Source: Bedellia somnulentella
Taxonomy: Eukaryota; Arthropoda; Insecta; Lepidoptera; Bedelliidae
Direction: 5' to 3'
NCBI GenBank assembly: GCA_963576735.1
Contig: OY755178.1
Location: forward strand, 8,494,001 to 8,558,000
Length of the DNA: 64,000 nt
Shown here: positions 11,801-23,800 of the stretch, piece by piece
How the letters are laid out: every line of letters begins with the position of its first letter
Numbering within the stretch: the first letter of the stretch is position 1
Notes under the pieces: generated by a model
Told to the model about the DNA's origin: nothing
Seen by the model: the letters and a program-made list of their open reading frames with translations, nothing else
Databases searched by the model: none
Program-made: the position numbers and the translations under genes

Positions 11801-14800
11801 TAGGGATTTATAGCCGTGAGTATATGTATGTATGTATTATAAAGTGAAAAAATTTCGATGCCACTATGAAAAACACCTTTTTTCTCATCGCATGACAGAG
11901 ACCCTCAACGGGTCAGTTTCATTCAACAGTTTCATTCATTTCAGTCAACGCGTCATATTTCAGTTTGACGGCGTGAAAGTCTATACTTTTGACAGTATGA
12001 AGTCTGTCGGGTCAGCTAGTCATTAATGTAAACCAAGAATAAAAATGGGCCCAAAATAGAACCCTGCGGAACACCCATTTTTACATTTGTTCCAGGTGAT
12101 ATTGTATTATTGATTTGCACTTTCTGTATCCGATCCGAAAAGTAAGACTTTATAAGTTTAAGTGCGTCACCTTGTATGGCATGATGTTCTAATTTAATAA
12201 AAAGGATTTCATGATTTGCTGCACAATAGCATCATTTTTACGCTCCCACGAATCAAAAATTGGTTTCATTAAGGCAACGCCTGCATCGGTGGTAGAGCGG
12301 CTCTTTGTAAAGCCAAATTTTTTTGGATAAAACAATTTGTTAGAAGCGAAATGCGAAAGCATTTGATTGAACATTCGTTTTTTAAATATTTTAAATAAAA
12401 CTGAAAAGATTAGATATGGGTCTATGACCATCAGGACTAATTTTATCTCCTCCGGATTTAAGAAGAGGTATTCATTAAATATATCTGCTAAATATGGAGC
12501 CAAAGTTATAATAAAATTATTGAGTTTTAATTCTATGCAAATAGATGTTATTTTCCTGTGACGTAGTCTACCTACGCCTACTGAGGCGCGGGCTCGCCTC
12601 GCGACGTGCCATGCACGGCGTTTACGGCCAGCGAGCTCACGTACTCGTGCGGCACTAGTTTTGAATGTTGAACTTTAGATGTATCATTATTGATGTTATT
12701 TTACTGTGACGTAGTGTGCTACTGCGGCGCGGGCTCGCCTCGCGACGTGAAGTGCACGGCGTTCACGGCCAGCGAGCTCACCCAACTAGCAAAATATCGT
12801 AAGAGAACTTTTTCTTATGACTATAGATCGAAAGATACACGTATTGAAGCTCGTATTTAAAAAGTAGCTTTCTGGATATTTTAGCATTCAATTTTTTTTA
12901 GTTCTTTAAACATGCTGAGTAAACCTTGACTTGTCGAATTCATATCGCGTTTACTCGATAACCGTGTAAAGATAACTCTTATTGCCTTAATACAACTGTA
13001 AGTCATATGACAGCTTTATGAAAGGTACTTAATTGCTTATTTTGTCGTTTAACATGCTTTTATACCAGTATCTCTCGATATGTCATAATTACAGCAATAA
13101 TGCAAAATAAAAGTGGTGTATTCAACTAAATAGCATCTGGGTTACTATCATAGCACCTATTGTCACATAATTGTTGTTTGAGAGACTTTCTCTCGATTTG
13201 AAAATATTAGTTCGTAAAAAGCTTTTAATTGATCTATTATAGCCACATATATCCTATTATATTAATATTATTTGAAAGCTATTATACAGAGTAAAAGTTC
13301 TATGATAGTTTTTACAAAATCTTTAACAGAACAGCGGATGCCATTTCCTCGAGTTTGATAAGTAGAGAGAATACGTTTATTTAATTGGTTTTATACATAA
13401 AAAATAGATAAAAAGAACTGCAAGAAGTGGAAGTTTTTGGCGAAAAATTAATAAAGATAAAAACTATCTACGTCAGCAAAGGCTCTTGACACGAGTTTAG
13501 AGAGATCAAAATGTATTAGGGAGGGTTCCGTAGAAAATATTCATGCTTCTAATGATATATGTGAACCATTTCCTGTAATTCCTTTCGAAAATATTTATCA
13601 TAATTCGGATTAAATCAAATCAAAATCATTTATTTCGGATTTTTCATCTATATACTTGTTAGTTATCACAAAAACTTAATTAAACATAATGGTACTGATT
13701 TAAATCTTTTTGTTCATGAAAACCTCATTTCTTTCCTTTATTTATTCTTTAATTATTAGTAATAATCCCCACATGAGGTTTTCATGAACAAAAAGATTTA
13801 AATTATGTGATAGTTAGGCGTTTTCAACATTTGCATTCTATCTGAAAAGGTAGACAAGTGGCCTTTCGAATTAGTAATAATTCGGAGGTAGGAAACGCAA
13901 ACACTACTTAAACGTGTCAAAGAAATAAAGGATAGAAGAATTTCGCACTGGCAGCCAATTGACACGGTAGCTCAGTTGGCAGAGCGTCGGGGCGTTTACC
14001 CGAGGTCGCGGGTTCGATCCCCGCCTGTGTCGAAAATTTTTCTTTCCTTTATTTATTCTTTAATTATTAATAATGGTACTGGTCCGGACACTACTACCGA
14101 CAACTGGCGGTGTGCAGTCTCATCCAGTGCCGGAGCAGTGGAGAGTCCCACCTGTCACTCCACACACGCAGAATGCTGTTGGAGCCCGCACGTACGCGCT
14201 GAAGCATGGCGGCCGTACGACTTCTTATAATGGCGTAAAAATCACTAGTCCTAGCCTCCGCGAACATAGATCATGCGCTACCATATCGTGTGAGCTTCAA
14301 CAACACTCTGAATGCATTGTTATATTGGACGCGCAGAGCGCTGTAAGCACGCTGCGTGTAGCAGACCCACAGGCTGCACGTGTAAAAGGTTTGGCAAAAC
14401 GCCTTTAAAAGTGTAACCTTCACATCATTAGTACACCGTGCAAACCTGCCAGCCAACATGTTACACCGTACTGACAGCGCTCTTCGCTCTCGCTCAATGT
14501 CCAGGTCGTCAGACATACCTCCGTCACCCAATAGCCTAGATATTTAAATTTGTCCACCTTCTTAAGAGTGGCAGCACACAAGTTAAGAAGTAGCAATTGA
14601 GAATAAGTTTTGTTTCCGGCTTTAAACACCATAAACTCACTCTTCTTAGGGTTATACCTTAGACCATGGGATTCCGCATAGGCTTTACAAATACGTAGTA
14701 ATCGACGTAGAGCACCAAGCGAGGGGCTCAGCAGCACCATGTCGTCCGCATAACTAATAATACAAACTCCGTCTACATGACAGCCGACACCGGTACTGCT

Positions 14801-17800
14801 GAGCTCCTCGATGAGTCGGTTCATATACAGGTTGAAGAGACAATTAAAGATCTAAATTTATCAGTTCTTGAGTCCGAAAAATGACCGTTTTTTTTATTTG
14901 CATTGCAATTAGAATTTCCCATGACGCCTTAGAATTATTTAGAATAAAACAATCTCGCATTTAATGCCATAAAATGCTTGTAGCATTTTGAGGTCAAATA
15001 CATTAAAAAATATCTATTTTCTGTTAAGTCTGCTAACAAAATGAATGCATTCAAGTAATGCGTAATAATGTTATTATCACATTACATTTTTTTAATGAAT
15101 TTATCTATATTCAAAAAGACTACAACTTTATTGTCATTTGTATAAAGAACCACATTGTAAAATATTTTAATCAAGAAATTGAATTGAATACCACCGGCTA
15201 TAACCAAATTCAATAAAAATGTGAGTTGACGAAAGAATTTCCAAGTTAATTGGATGTAATACATTAAACATGTATATTTTCTTGAGCATTTTCTCATTTG
15301 TTTTTATAAAAAAGATCTAAAATTTTAGGATGAGGAACTACAAACAATCTACTATGGCGCCCTGATTAGTTGTAAAATTGAAACCGTATTTCTATTTCTC
15401 GACTAAAAGTTGAGTTTTTGCTCTGTAAAAGCAATTGAGTATAAACTGTTAAATTACTATTTCTTAATTGTTAATTATGTAGAATTCTTGTGGCCCATGG
15501 AAATCTTAATAATGTAAACAATATAGACGACAAATTAAATTTCCCAAATGAAAATGCCTACGAGTAAAGTTCAAATAGCTCAAGTATGTAACTTATAAGA
15601 TGGATAAAATAATATATGGCGCGTGTAGAAATTATAAACTTTCCTACATATTGGTTAGCTTATTGTATTTACTAGACACAACAAACACAACTTGGTTGCA
15701 TTCATACGATCTAAGAGTCGAGTGATTGCAATAACACTACTTCAATACGACAAATAAGGTGAATAAAAGAGTAGGTATATGTCGACTTAAGTAGAGCTAA
15801 AGTGTGGAATAAAAGCAAACTGCTTTGCAATTACTCTATATTCTACCGATTATTTAGCTATTGCTATGAAAATCTTACAATATTTATTGCACTTGAAGCT
15901 GAAAGAAGTGTGCTCAAATTGCATTGTAAAAACATGCATAGAGCTTTCATACGACATTTTCGTGACCCATCTTACGACTAATTGCCGCAACGGAAACGTT
16001 CTCGTGACTTTCTTTCGATATATTTTTGCTAGTTGGGCACGTACCCGTGCGGCACTAGTTTTGAACATTGAACTTTAGATGTATCAGTATAGATGTTATT
16101 TTACTATGACGTAGTGTGCTACTGCGGCGCGGGCTCTCCTCGCGACGTGCCGTGCACGTCGTTCACGGCCAGAGAGCTCACGTACTCGTGCGGCGCGGCG
16201 TGCTCGCGCGTGCTGTCGTGCGGCGAACACGTGTGCCGCGCGCCGTGCCACCCGCCGCCGTGCCCGCCGTGCGCGCTGCTGCCGGAGAGCGTGCTCACGT
16301 GTCCGTGCGGGAAGATGCAGTTAGTATATGATTTGGTTCAGTTGATTTGGTGTTTTTATTAAAAGTATTTACTGAACGAAGAACGAACTGAACTAAGAGA
16401 ACAGTATTCAAAGATGAGTGGGTTTATATGAGTAGGAAAACATTTGGTTTAACAAAATTTTCTCGAAAACATTAGTTGTAACTGGTAAAATGGAAATAGG
16501 CCTAAAATTGATTAAGTTTTGACTACATTCTGTTTAATGTGGTTAGCCTGCCTAACTTTAAACAATCTGAACTTACTCCAATATGACTCTAAATTTATAT
16601 TAAACCTTTTGTTTATGTCATTATTGTCAACATATTGAAAAGAAAACCTTGCTTTTGATTTACAAAATTTTCTTCCAACAACTCAATTATGAATGTGTAT
16701 AATATTAACAGGTTGGAGCCAGGCAAACGCAAGTTATGCACCGAGCCTATTCCCCTGTGCGGCAATATCTGTGCCAAACCGTTCTCCTGCGGCCCCGACG
16801 GAGACAAACATTTCTGTAAACAGGAATGTCATGAAGGTAATTAACTTTAATAGATTTAGATTGCTCCAACTTTTATAATCATTGCTAATATATTTCTTGT
16901 TTATTCCTATGTATCTTTAAGTTTGAGTAACTAATAATCTGACTGTAGTTGTTGTCTCCGTACTTCATAAAGTCTGCAACGAAAAGATTTAGAAGTTTTT
17001 GTGAATATTAATGTTTGTATTTTTAATTATTATGCGTTCCGTTCGTCCTTTTGTATAAGCGTCCAAAATAAACACATGATATTGAATAATTTTAGGCCCA
17101 TGTCCGGATTGTCCGGATAAGACAGTGCTTCCATGCCGCTGCGGACACACCACGCGGGAAGTGCCCTGCATTGAACTACCGAACATGTTAAACAATGTTT
17201 TCTGTCAGAAGAAATGTAATAAGGTAAATGGAACTTCCATTTTATTCATGGGTTTTTATGCAGTGTACATACACTTCTCTATATTATATTCGTTCGTTGA
17301 TTAGACGACCTTAGCCGCGTGATTGTAGTAGCGCGTTAATTTCTTACAGTTCGAGTAGATCGACTAGTCACATTTAATTCTGTTTTGTTTGCTTCTCTAA
17401 CTAAACTGCATACATTAAAACAGATGAGGGTGAAGTGACGATAGTGGCTACTAACCAAAATGCAGACTAAGGCTTCTTGTTCTATTCTCGCGCTTAAATC
17501 ATTCGAAAAATCGCGAACCCTGAATCCGCGCCACTTGTTTACCGCGGGGTAGCACGTTCGCCTCAAGATTCGTGCTTGAGTGAATAGGCGTTTTGGTGTC
17601 GCAAGTATAGTTCTATTGGGATTATCCAATCGTCTAGATAACAATAACAAATGTCATATATACAGGGTGTATCAAAAGGGGGTAACAAGCCAAAAGAGAG
17701 CTAGGGATAGGAGATCCATAGAACCATTTTTACAACAAGTAAAACTTGTTCCACAGCGTATGTCCTGCGGCCGCCACCGCTGCCGCACGCTCTGCTGCGC

Positions 17801-20800
17801 CCTACCATCCCACCGCTGCAACACCCCGTGCGGCCGCTCGCTGACCTGCCAGCTGCACCGCTGCGACCAGCTGTGCCACACCGGCCACTGCGCGCCCTGC
17901 TCCACGCTCAGTATGTAACTATGTACTTACCATATACTGCCAGCTGCACCGCTGCGACCAGCTGTGCCACACCGGCCACTGCGCGCCCTGCTCCACGCTC
18001 AGTATGTAACTATGTACTTACCATATACTGCCAGCTGCACCGCTGTGACCAGCTGTGCCACACCGGCCACTGCGCGCCCTGCTCCACGCTCAGTATGTAA
18101 CTATGTACTTACCATATACTGCCAGCTGCACCGCTGCGACCAGCTGTGCCACACCGGCCACTGCGCGCCCTGCTCCACGCTCAGTATGTAACTATGTACT
18201 TACCATATACTGCCAGCTGCACCGCTGCGACCAGCTGTGCCACACCGGCCACTGCGCGCCCTGCTCCACGCTCAGTATGTAACTATGTACTTACCATATA
18301 CTGCCAGCTGCACCGCTGCGACCAGCTGTGCCACACCGGCCACTGCGCGCCCTGCTCCACGCTCAGTATGTAACTATGTACTTACCATATACTGCCAGCT
18401 GCACCGCTGCGACCAGCTGTGCCACACCGGCCACTGCGCGCCCTGCTCCACGCTCAGTATGTAACTATGTACTTACCATATACTGCCAGCTGCACCGCTG
18501 CGACCAGCTGTGCCACACCGGCCACTGCGCGCCCTGCTCCACGCTCAGTATGTAACTATGTACTTACCATATACTGCCAGCTGCACCGCTGCGACCAGCT
18601 GTGCCACACCGGCCACTGCGCGCCCTGCTCCACGCTCAGTATGTAACTATGTACTTACCATATACTGCCAGCTGCACCGCTGCGACCAGCTGTGCCACAC
18701 CGGCCACTGCGCGCCCTGCTCCACGCTCAGTATGTAACTATGTACTTACCATATACTGCCAGCTGCACCGCTGCGACCAGCTGTGCCACACCGGCCACTG
18801 CGCACCCTGCTCCACGCTCAGTATGTAACTATGTACTTACCATATACTGCCAGCTGCACCGCTGCGACCAGCTGTGCCACACCGGCCACTGCGCACCCTG
18901 CTCCACGCTCAGTATGTAACTATGTACTTACCATATACTGCCAGCTGCACCGCTGCGACCAGCTGTGCCACACCGGCCACTGCGCGCCCTGCTCCACGCT
19001 CAGTATGTAACTATGTACTTACCATATACTGCCAGCTGCACCGCTGCGACCAGCTGTGCCACACCGGCCACTGCGCGCCCTGCTCCACGCTCAGTATGTA
19101 ACTATGTACTTACCATATACTGCCAGCTGCACCGCTGCGACCAGCTGTGCCACACCGGCCACTGCGCGCCCTGCTCCACGCTCAGTATGTAACTATGTAC
19201 TTACCATATACTGCCAGCTGCACCGCTGCGACCAGCTGTGCCACACCGGCCACTGCGCGCCCTGCTCCACGCTCAGTATGTAACTATGTACTTACCATAT
19301 ACTGCCAGCTGCACCGCTGCGACCAGCTGTGCCACACCGGCCACTGCGCGCTCTGCTCCACGCTCAGTATGTAACTATGTACTTACCATATACTGCCAGC
19401 TGCACCGCTGCGACCAGCTGTGCCACACCGGCCACTGCGCGCCCTGCTCCACGCTCAGTATGTAACTATGTACTTACCATATACTGCCAGCTGCACCGCT
19501 GTGACCAGCTGTGCCACACCGGCCACTGCGCACCCTGCTCCACGCTCAGTATGTAACTATGTACTTACCATATACTGCCAGCTGGACCACTAAGCGCTTT
19601 ACTGTCTATCACCTGATATTTCTATCGTCAACTTACGTATAATACATACATTATTGTTGAGGTAACATGTATTATATATAGATGTGAAAACAGTGAAATG
19701 TTCTATTTACATGTAAGGTACTTACTTCCCTTTGTAGCATACGTGTGGGACGATTTACATACAGTATTTATACATTTAAAATTCTTTTGTTATCCCTCTA
19801 TTTATTACGACGTCGTTGATGTGAAAAGAGTGAAATGTTCTATTGACGTATGAGGTACTTGCTCCCCTTTGTAGCAAACTTATGGGACGACTTACATACA
19901 GTATTTGTACATTTCAAATTCTTTTGTTATCCCTCCTTTTATTACAACGTATTCTCTTTTATACAAGCCATATTCGCTACTCTCTACAGCTTGAATGTAG
20001 AGCTAATACAAATTATAAAAGAAAGTCTTGTTGCTTCTTCTGTTTACGTGCATATGAATTGCTCAAGATCTTGTTATATACGCTTGTTCTTGTAAATAAA
20101 CGTTTTTTTTAATTATGAACATATTCCGAAGCAACAGCAGAGTACTAGAAAAATATTGTTGATAAAATTACTTTTTTAACAAATATATTTTAATATAAGT
20201 TTTAATTTATTGTATCATATGTATTTATATGTTTGTTAATAGTTTATTATTTTATAACTAGATATAACTATGACTGGATTGTTGTATTGTTTGTGTAGAT
20301 TAACGCATAGTTATCAGTTTCACCATGTTGTTGTACATCTATCTCACATGACTATAATTTATTGACATCTCCATTCAAAGGTTGTCTGGAAGAGATCGCT
20401 TTTAGTGATAAGACCGCCAATTGTACTTTTGTTATTTAATTCTGTGTATTCTGTAAATGTTTCTCCATCTCCGTGTTTGATGTGCAATAAAGAGTTTTCT
20501 ATTCTATTCTATAAATTAGTTTTTCTGTCGTGCTATATTAAGTTATTCCCCCTATAATAAATAGTACTCCGCAGGTTTCACAGAGCTCCGCTGTGCATGC
20601 GGCGCGCAGGTCGTGCTACCCCCCGTCCGCTGCGGCACCCGCCCCCCGGCGTGCTCCGCCCCCTGCCGCCGCCCCCGCCCCTGCGGCCACGAGGCGCTGC
20701 ACTCGTGTCACGTGGGCGCCTGCCCGCCCTGCGTCGTGCTTACCACGCGCCGTTGCTACGGCAACCACGAGGTATACACACTATTCATTTATATCAATTT

Positions 20801-23800
20801 CCTTTCCTCTATCCTCTCTATTTATTTCCATCTGCCATTCTTTAACCAAAAATGAAATTCCCTTGTTTTTCTATTTTACCATCTTTCACAACGTCCACGA
20901 AACACAATATTTCTCACTCCATCATCAAACCTATTTTTACATATCTATATTGAACGGGAGCAACCCTTGTGCGTCTGCTCCACGTCCACGAAGTTAATCC
21001 GCCTTGTAGTGTCTCTCGAAGATGGACGATGTGGTTGCAGTTGAAATAATAACAGATCTTACTGTGACTTGTTCTATTGAATCTAGGCACTGTTACATCT
21101 GTATTACGGTTTTAAATAAATTGACTATAATTATACAATATTAACGTTAGTATCTTCTTGTCTTCTCCGTGTCTTATTAAATGTAGATGAGATGAAAAAA
21201 GGGATGAAAATGAGCCGGTGTCGGCCTTTTATAGTGTAATTGACATTTTGGCATGACAGTCAAATTTGCTCTATTGAAGTGACGCGTCTCTGGCTTCTTC
21301 ATGTTTTCAGCCAGTTGCGAGTGAAAGTTGAACTTGCTTTAACATAAATATAAAAACTAGCTGACCCGGCAAACGTTGTTTTGCTACATTGATTATTGCC
21401 TGGGAATTTTACTTAGAAGTATAAAAATAGTTTTTTTTTCATTAATGGTTTTACGGCCCTGGTTACTAGACCTTTTGAGCCAGTAAAAAATAGTTATAAA
21501 CCTAGTCACAGACCTACCGAATGTGTATGCAAAATATCATTTAAATTGGTTTAGCTGTTTCGGAGGAGTTGGGTAACAAACACTGTGACAAGTGAATTTT
21601 ATATATTAGATGGATCGCGAAACAAAACTCAAAAGCGGCTAGTCCAATTTGACTTTTATTTTTAAAGTGTTACATAAATTAGCAGAAGGTTCTTATCTAT
21701 ATAAAAAGTAGAATAGTTGTGAGGGTTTGCTTGACTATTTGATGACATTCACTTTATGGAGGACATTAATTGTTAGCAGTATAAAGTCTGTCAGGTCAGC
21801 TAGTTAATAACAATAAAATAAATGATTGTAGGAGCGCAAAACAATTCCATGTTCTCAAGACGAGTTTTCGTGCGGGCTCCCCTGCGGTCGCCCACTGCCG
21901 TGCGGGAAACACACCTGTATCAAAACGTGTCACCAAGGACCTTGTGATACTTCCACGTGAGTGTACTGCTATTTTCTGATCATTCCTTTAATCACAACTA
22001 ATTTACATTTAACTTATTATTACGATTAACACATAACGATCTTTTCACCAAATAATTAGCTGCCTTTTAAACTGACTTACTTATTCTCACGCCCATTGTT
22101 CCCATTTGGAATATGCATAAACTATCGATCGCTACTTTACGCGTTTCTGACTAATTTCTTTTGTTTCTTTCTCATTTACTATTCTTCTCATACATGTTCT
22201 TTTATTCTTTTTACTTCGATTTTTTTTGCCTTTGTAAGAACGTTTTTAATCTAGTTTTCAAACGTCTTGCGCGGCCGTCATCTATCAACAATATTATCCA
22301 CATGAGCACTATATATCTCTTTCGCCACTTTATTTTCATCCGTCCGCTCTATGTGCCTAAACCAATTTAACATTCCGTTTTCCATCTTACACATTACGCT
22401 ATCTTTCACACCTAATTGTTCACGAATCACATTATTTCTCACTCTATCGCACAACATCACATTACATATACTTCTAAAGGATCTCATTTCCACTGCATTC
22501 ACTCGACTTTTTGCCATGCCCAATATTCACTACCGTACACAAACGCGCGAAACAGCATTAGTAGCATAAGACGTATCAGAGCGAGTATGTCACGTGAGAT
22601 ACTGATGGACTTAGTATGGAAAATCTGTTAGTTTCTCACTTCTAACATGACATACTCTCTCTCACCGACCTCAGGCTACGGGGCTGAACAGCATTGTGTA
22701 CTGCCATTCGAGCATTTTAAGACAAGGATTGGCTCGACATCGGTCTTTATATTCCGTCCATTCATCGAATTTCCCTTTAAATCTCCTTCTTATATCTTCG
22801 TCACATTTTTCAATTTTTGAATTAATGAAATGAAATATTTTATTTCAATAATCATGGCTCATGTTTTAGGTATAACATTGGATTTTTTCGGGGTGAACTG
22901 GAAGGAGGGTAAAATAATTTATAACTATTATATATAACAAGTTATTTCCTTTCCATTTTTATGATTTATATGTTCATAAGCAATGTGGTATAATGTATAC
23001 TTCAATAATTAAACTTTTACATTAATTTATTTGGCATAATGTGTTTTAAGCAACGACGATCTGTGGTACTATATTTAATTTGATGAGACGCGTCAGTATT
23101 ACCTGATCACGTTGTGTAAAACTTATTACCCATAAGCCGCGAACATATTTATATAGTCACCCAAAAAAGGGACAGTAAAACATTAAGCATAAATTATATT
23201 TATGCCACATGTGGTTACATTATTAAAAACGCAGCAAATACTGTTATGCTTTGGATGTTAAAAACGTTATTCCTTAATATTATTTTTAAATTATTATTCT
23301 ACTAAAGTAGACACATACTTATGATGCGGCTAGGAGCGTGCCTTCAGGAGATCCACTCTTCAAGACTACAACGATATTTCCGGTCATATCTCTTTCAGCT
23401 CTTATTGACGTACATTTCTCTTTCGCTTGCATGAAACGTAGAAGATTCGAAATTTGACAAGTGTATCCATGATCATGTTCCACTCCAATGTTGCCTCCAT
23501 AGTTGTCGCTGGTTTCATCGACTAATTTGTGTCATAATGATGTTAAATTCCTCATTATAATAAAAATCGATTGATACCCTTTGTTTGACCTTCGACGCAG
23601 TGATTGCGACCCGAGTATATTTTATTTATATTTCATATGGAGTTAGCAAAGTTACAAATGAAACTATCGTTGTCGTCTTGATGAGTAGACCGCCGTTCCG
23701 CTTCGTTTATAAATATATTTGTAAATATGTGAAAACTTTGGACCTCTTTTTACAAAAAATACGCATTATAGAAGCATGTTATTTTGCACACATAAATGAT

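Larger units (their letters stand above)
9800..12555 (-). mobile_element. LINE (jockey/CR1-type), reverse strand, split by a Helitron
   Basis: Reverse-strand pieces carry reverse-transcriptase signatures in order: a FGFTKSRSTTDA block (12,189-12,503), QGSILGP and YIND near 12,020-12,100, then LPFMVEKM and FADDTSLVFD (catalytic ADD) at 10,723-10,926, and a tail region at 10,009-10,323. The frame is broken in several places. The YIND and LPF halves lie on either side of the Helitron at 10,928-12,019. Ends are approximate. Confidence 0.85.
13613..14865 (-). mobile_element. LINE fragment, reverse strand
   Basis: Reverse-strand frames 14,420-14,824 (ISYADDMVLLSPS, catalytic ADD; HGLRYNPKKSEFMVF) and 14,271-14,531 (YTQRAYSALRVQYNNAFR) belong to one LINE polymerase in different frames. 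The coding remainder reaches about 14,082 and the 3' UTR ends in a (TGATTT)-like tail near 13,613. A tRNA-like element sits in its 3' UTR. Confidence 0.8.
12781..16037. mobile_element. 3.26-kb insertion with inverted ends in a duplicated exon
   Basis: Left end CCCAACTAGCAAAATATCG, right end the near-inverse (TATATTTTTGCTAGTTGGG). The host exon copy is continuous across it apart from a 2-bp (CA) overlap. No transposase frame is visible; it carries a LINE fragment and a tRNA-like element. Superfamily not identified. Confidence 0.65.
9551..16114 (+). other. stc intron 4 (6.6 kb), filled with transposons and exon fragments
   Basis: Contains a reverse-strand LINE split by a Helitron, two copies of the following exon's 5' edge, and a 3.26-kb inverted-ended insertion carrying another LINE and a tRNA-like element. 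Confidence 0.8.
20772..21831 (+). other. stc intron 9 with two small Helitrons
   Basis: The 5' part (20,772-21,356) shows nothing recognisable. The 3' part is mostly two miniature Helitrons, the second ending 28 bases before the next exon. Confidence 0.7.

Noticed and set aside
13961..14032. Functional tRNA gene
   Set aside because: Foldable, but position 33 is C, sibling copies have eight-base anticodon loops, and all lie in repeats.
13698..14069. Hammerhead ribozyme in the tRNA-like units
   Set aside because: I looked for CTGATGA..GAAA in the units and did not find it.
17660..17690. ACAGGGTGTATCAAAAGG motif as transposon end
   Set aside because: A related inverse motif occurs at 31,590 and 31,640, but I found no partner end or target duplication here.
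17828..19556. Series of 75-residue + strand frames, and 61-residue frames at 25,090-26,696
   Set aside because: They are shifted readings through the minisatellites, each stopped in the intron part; not genes.
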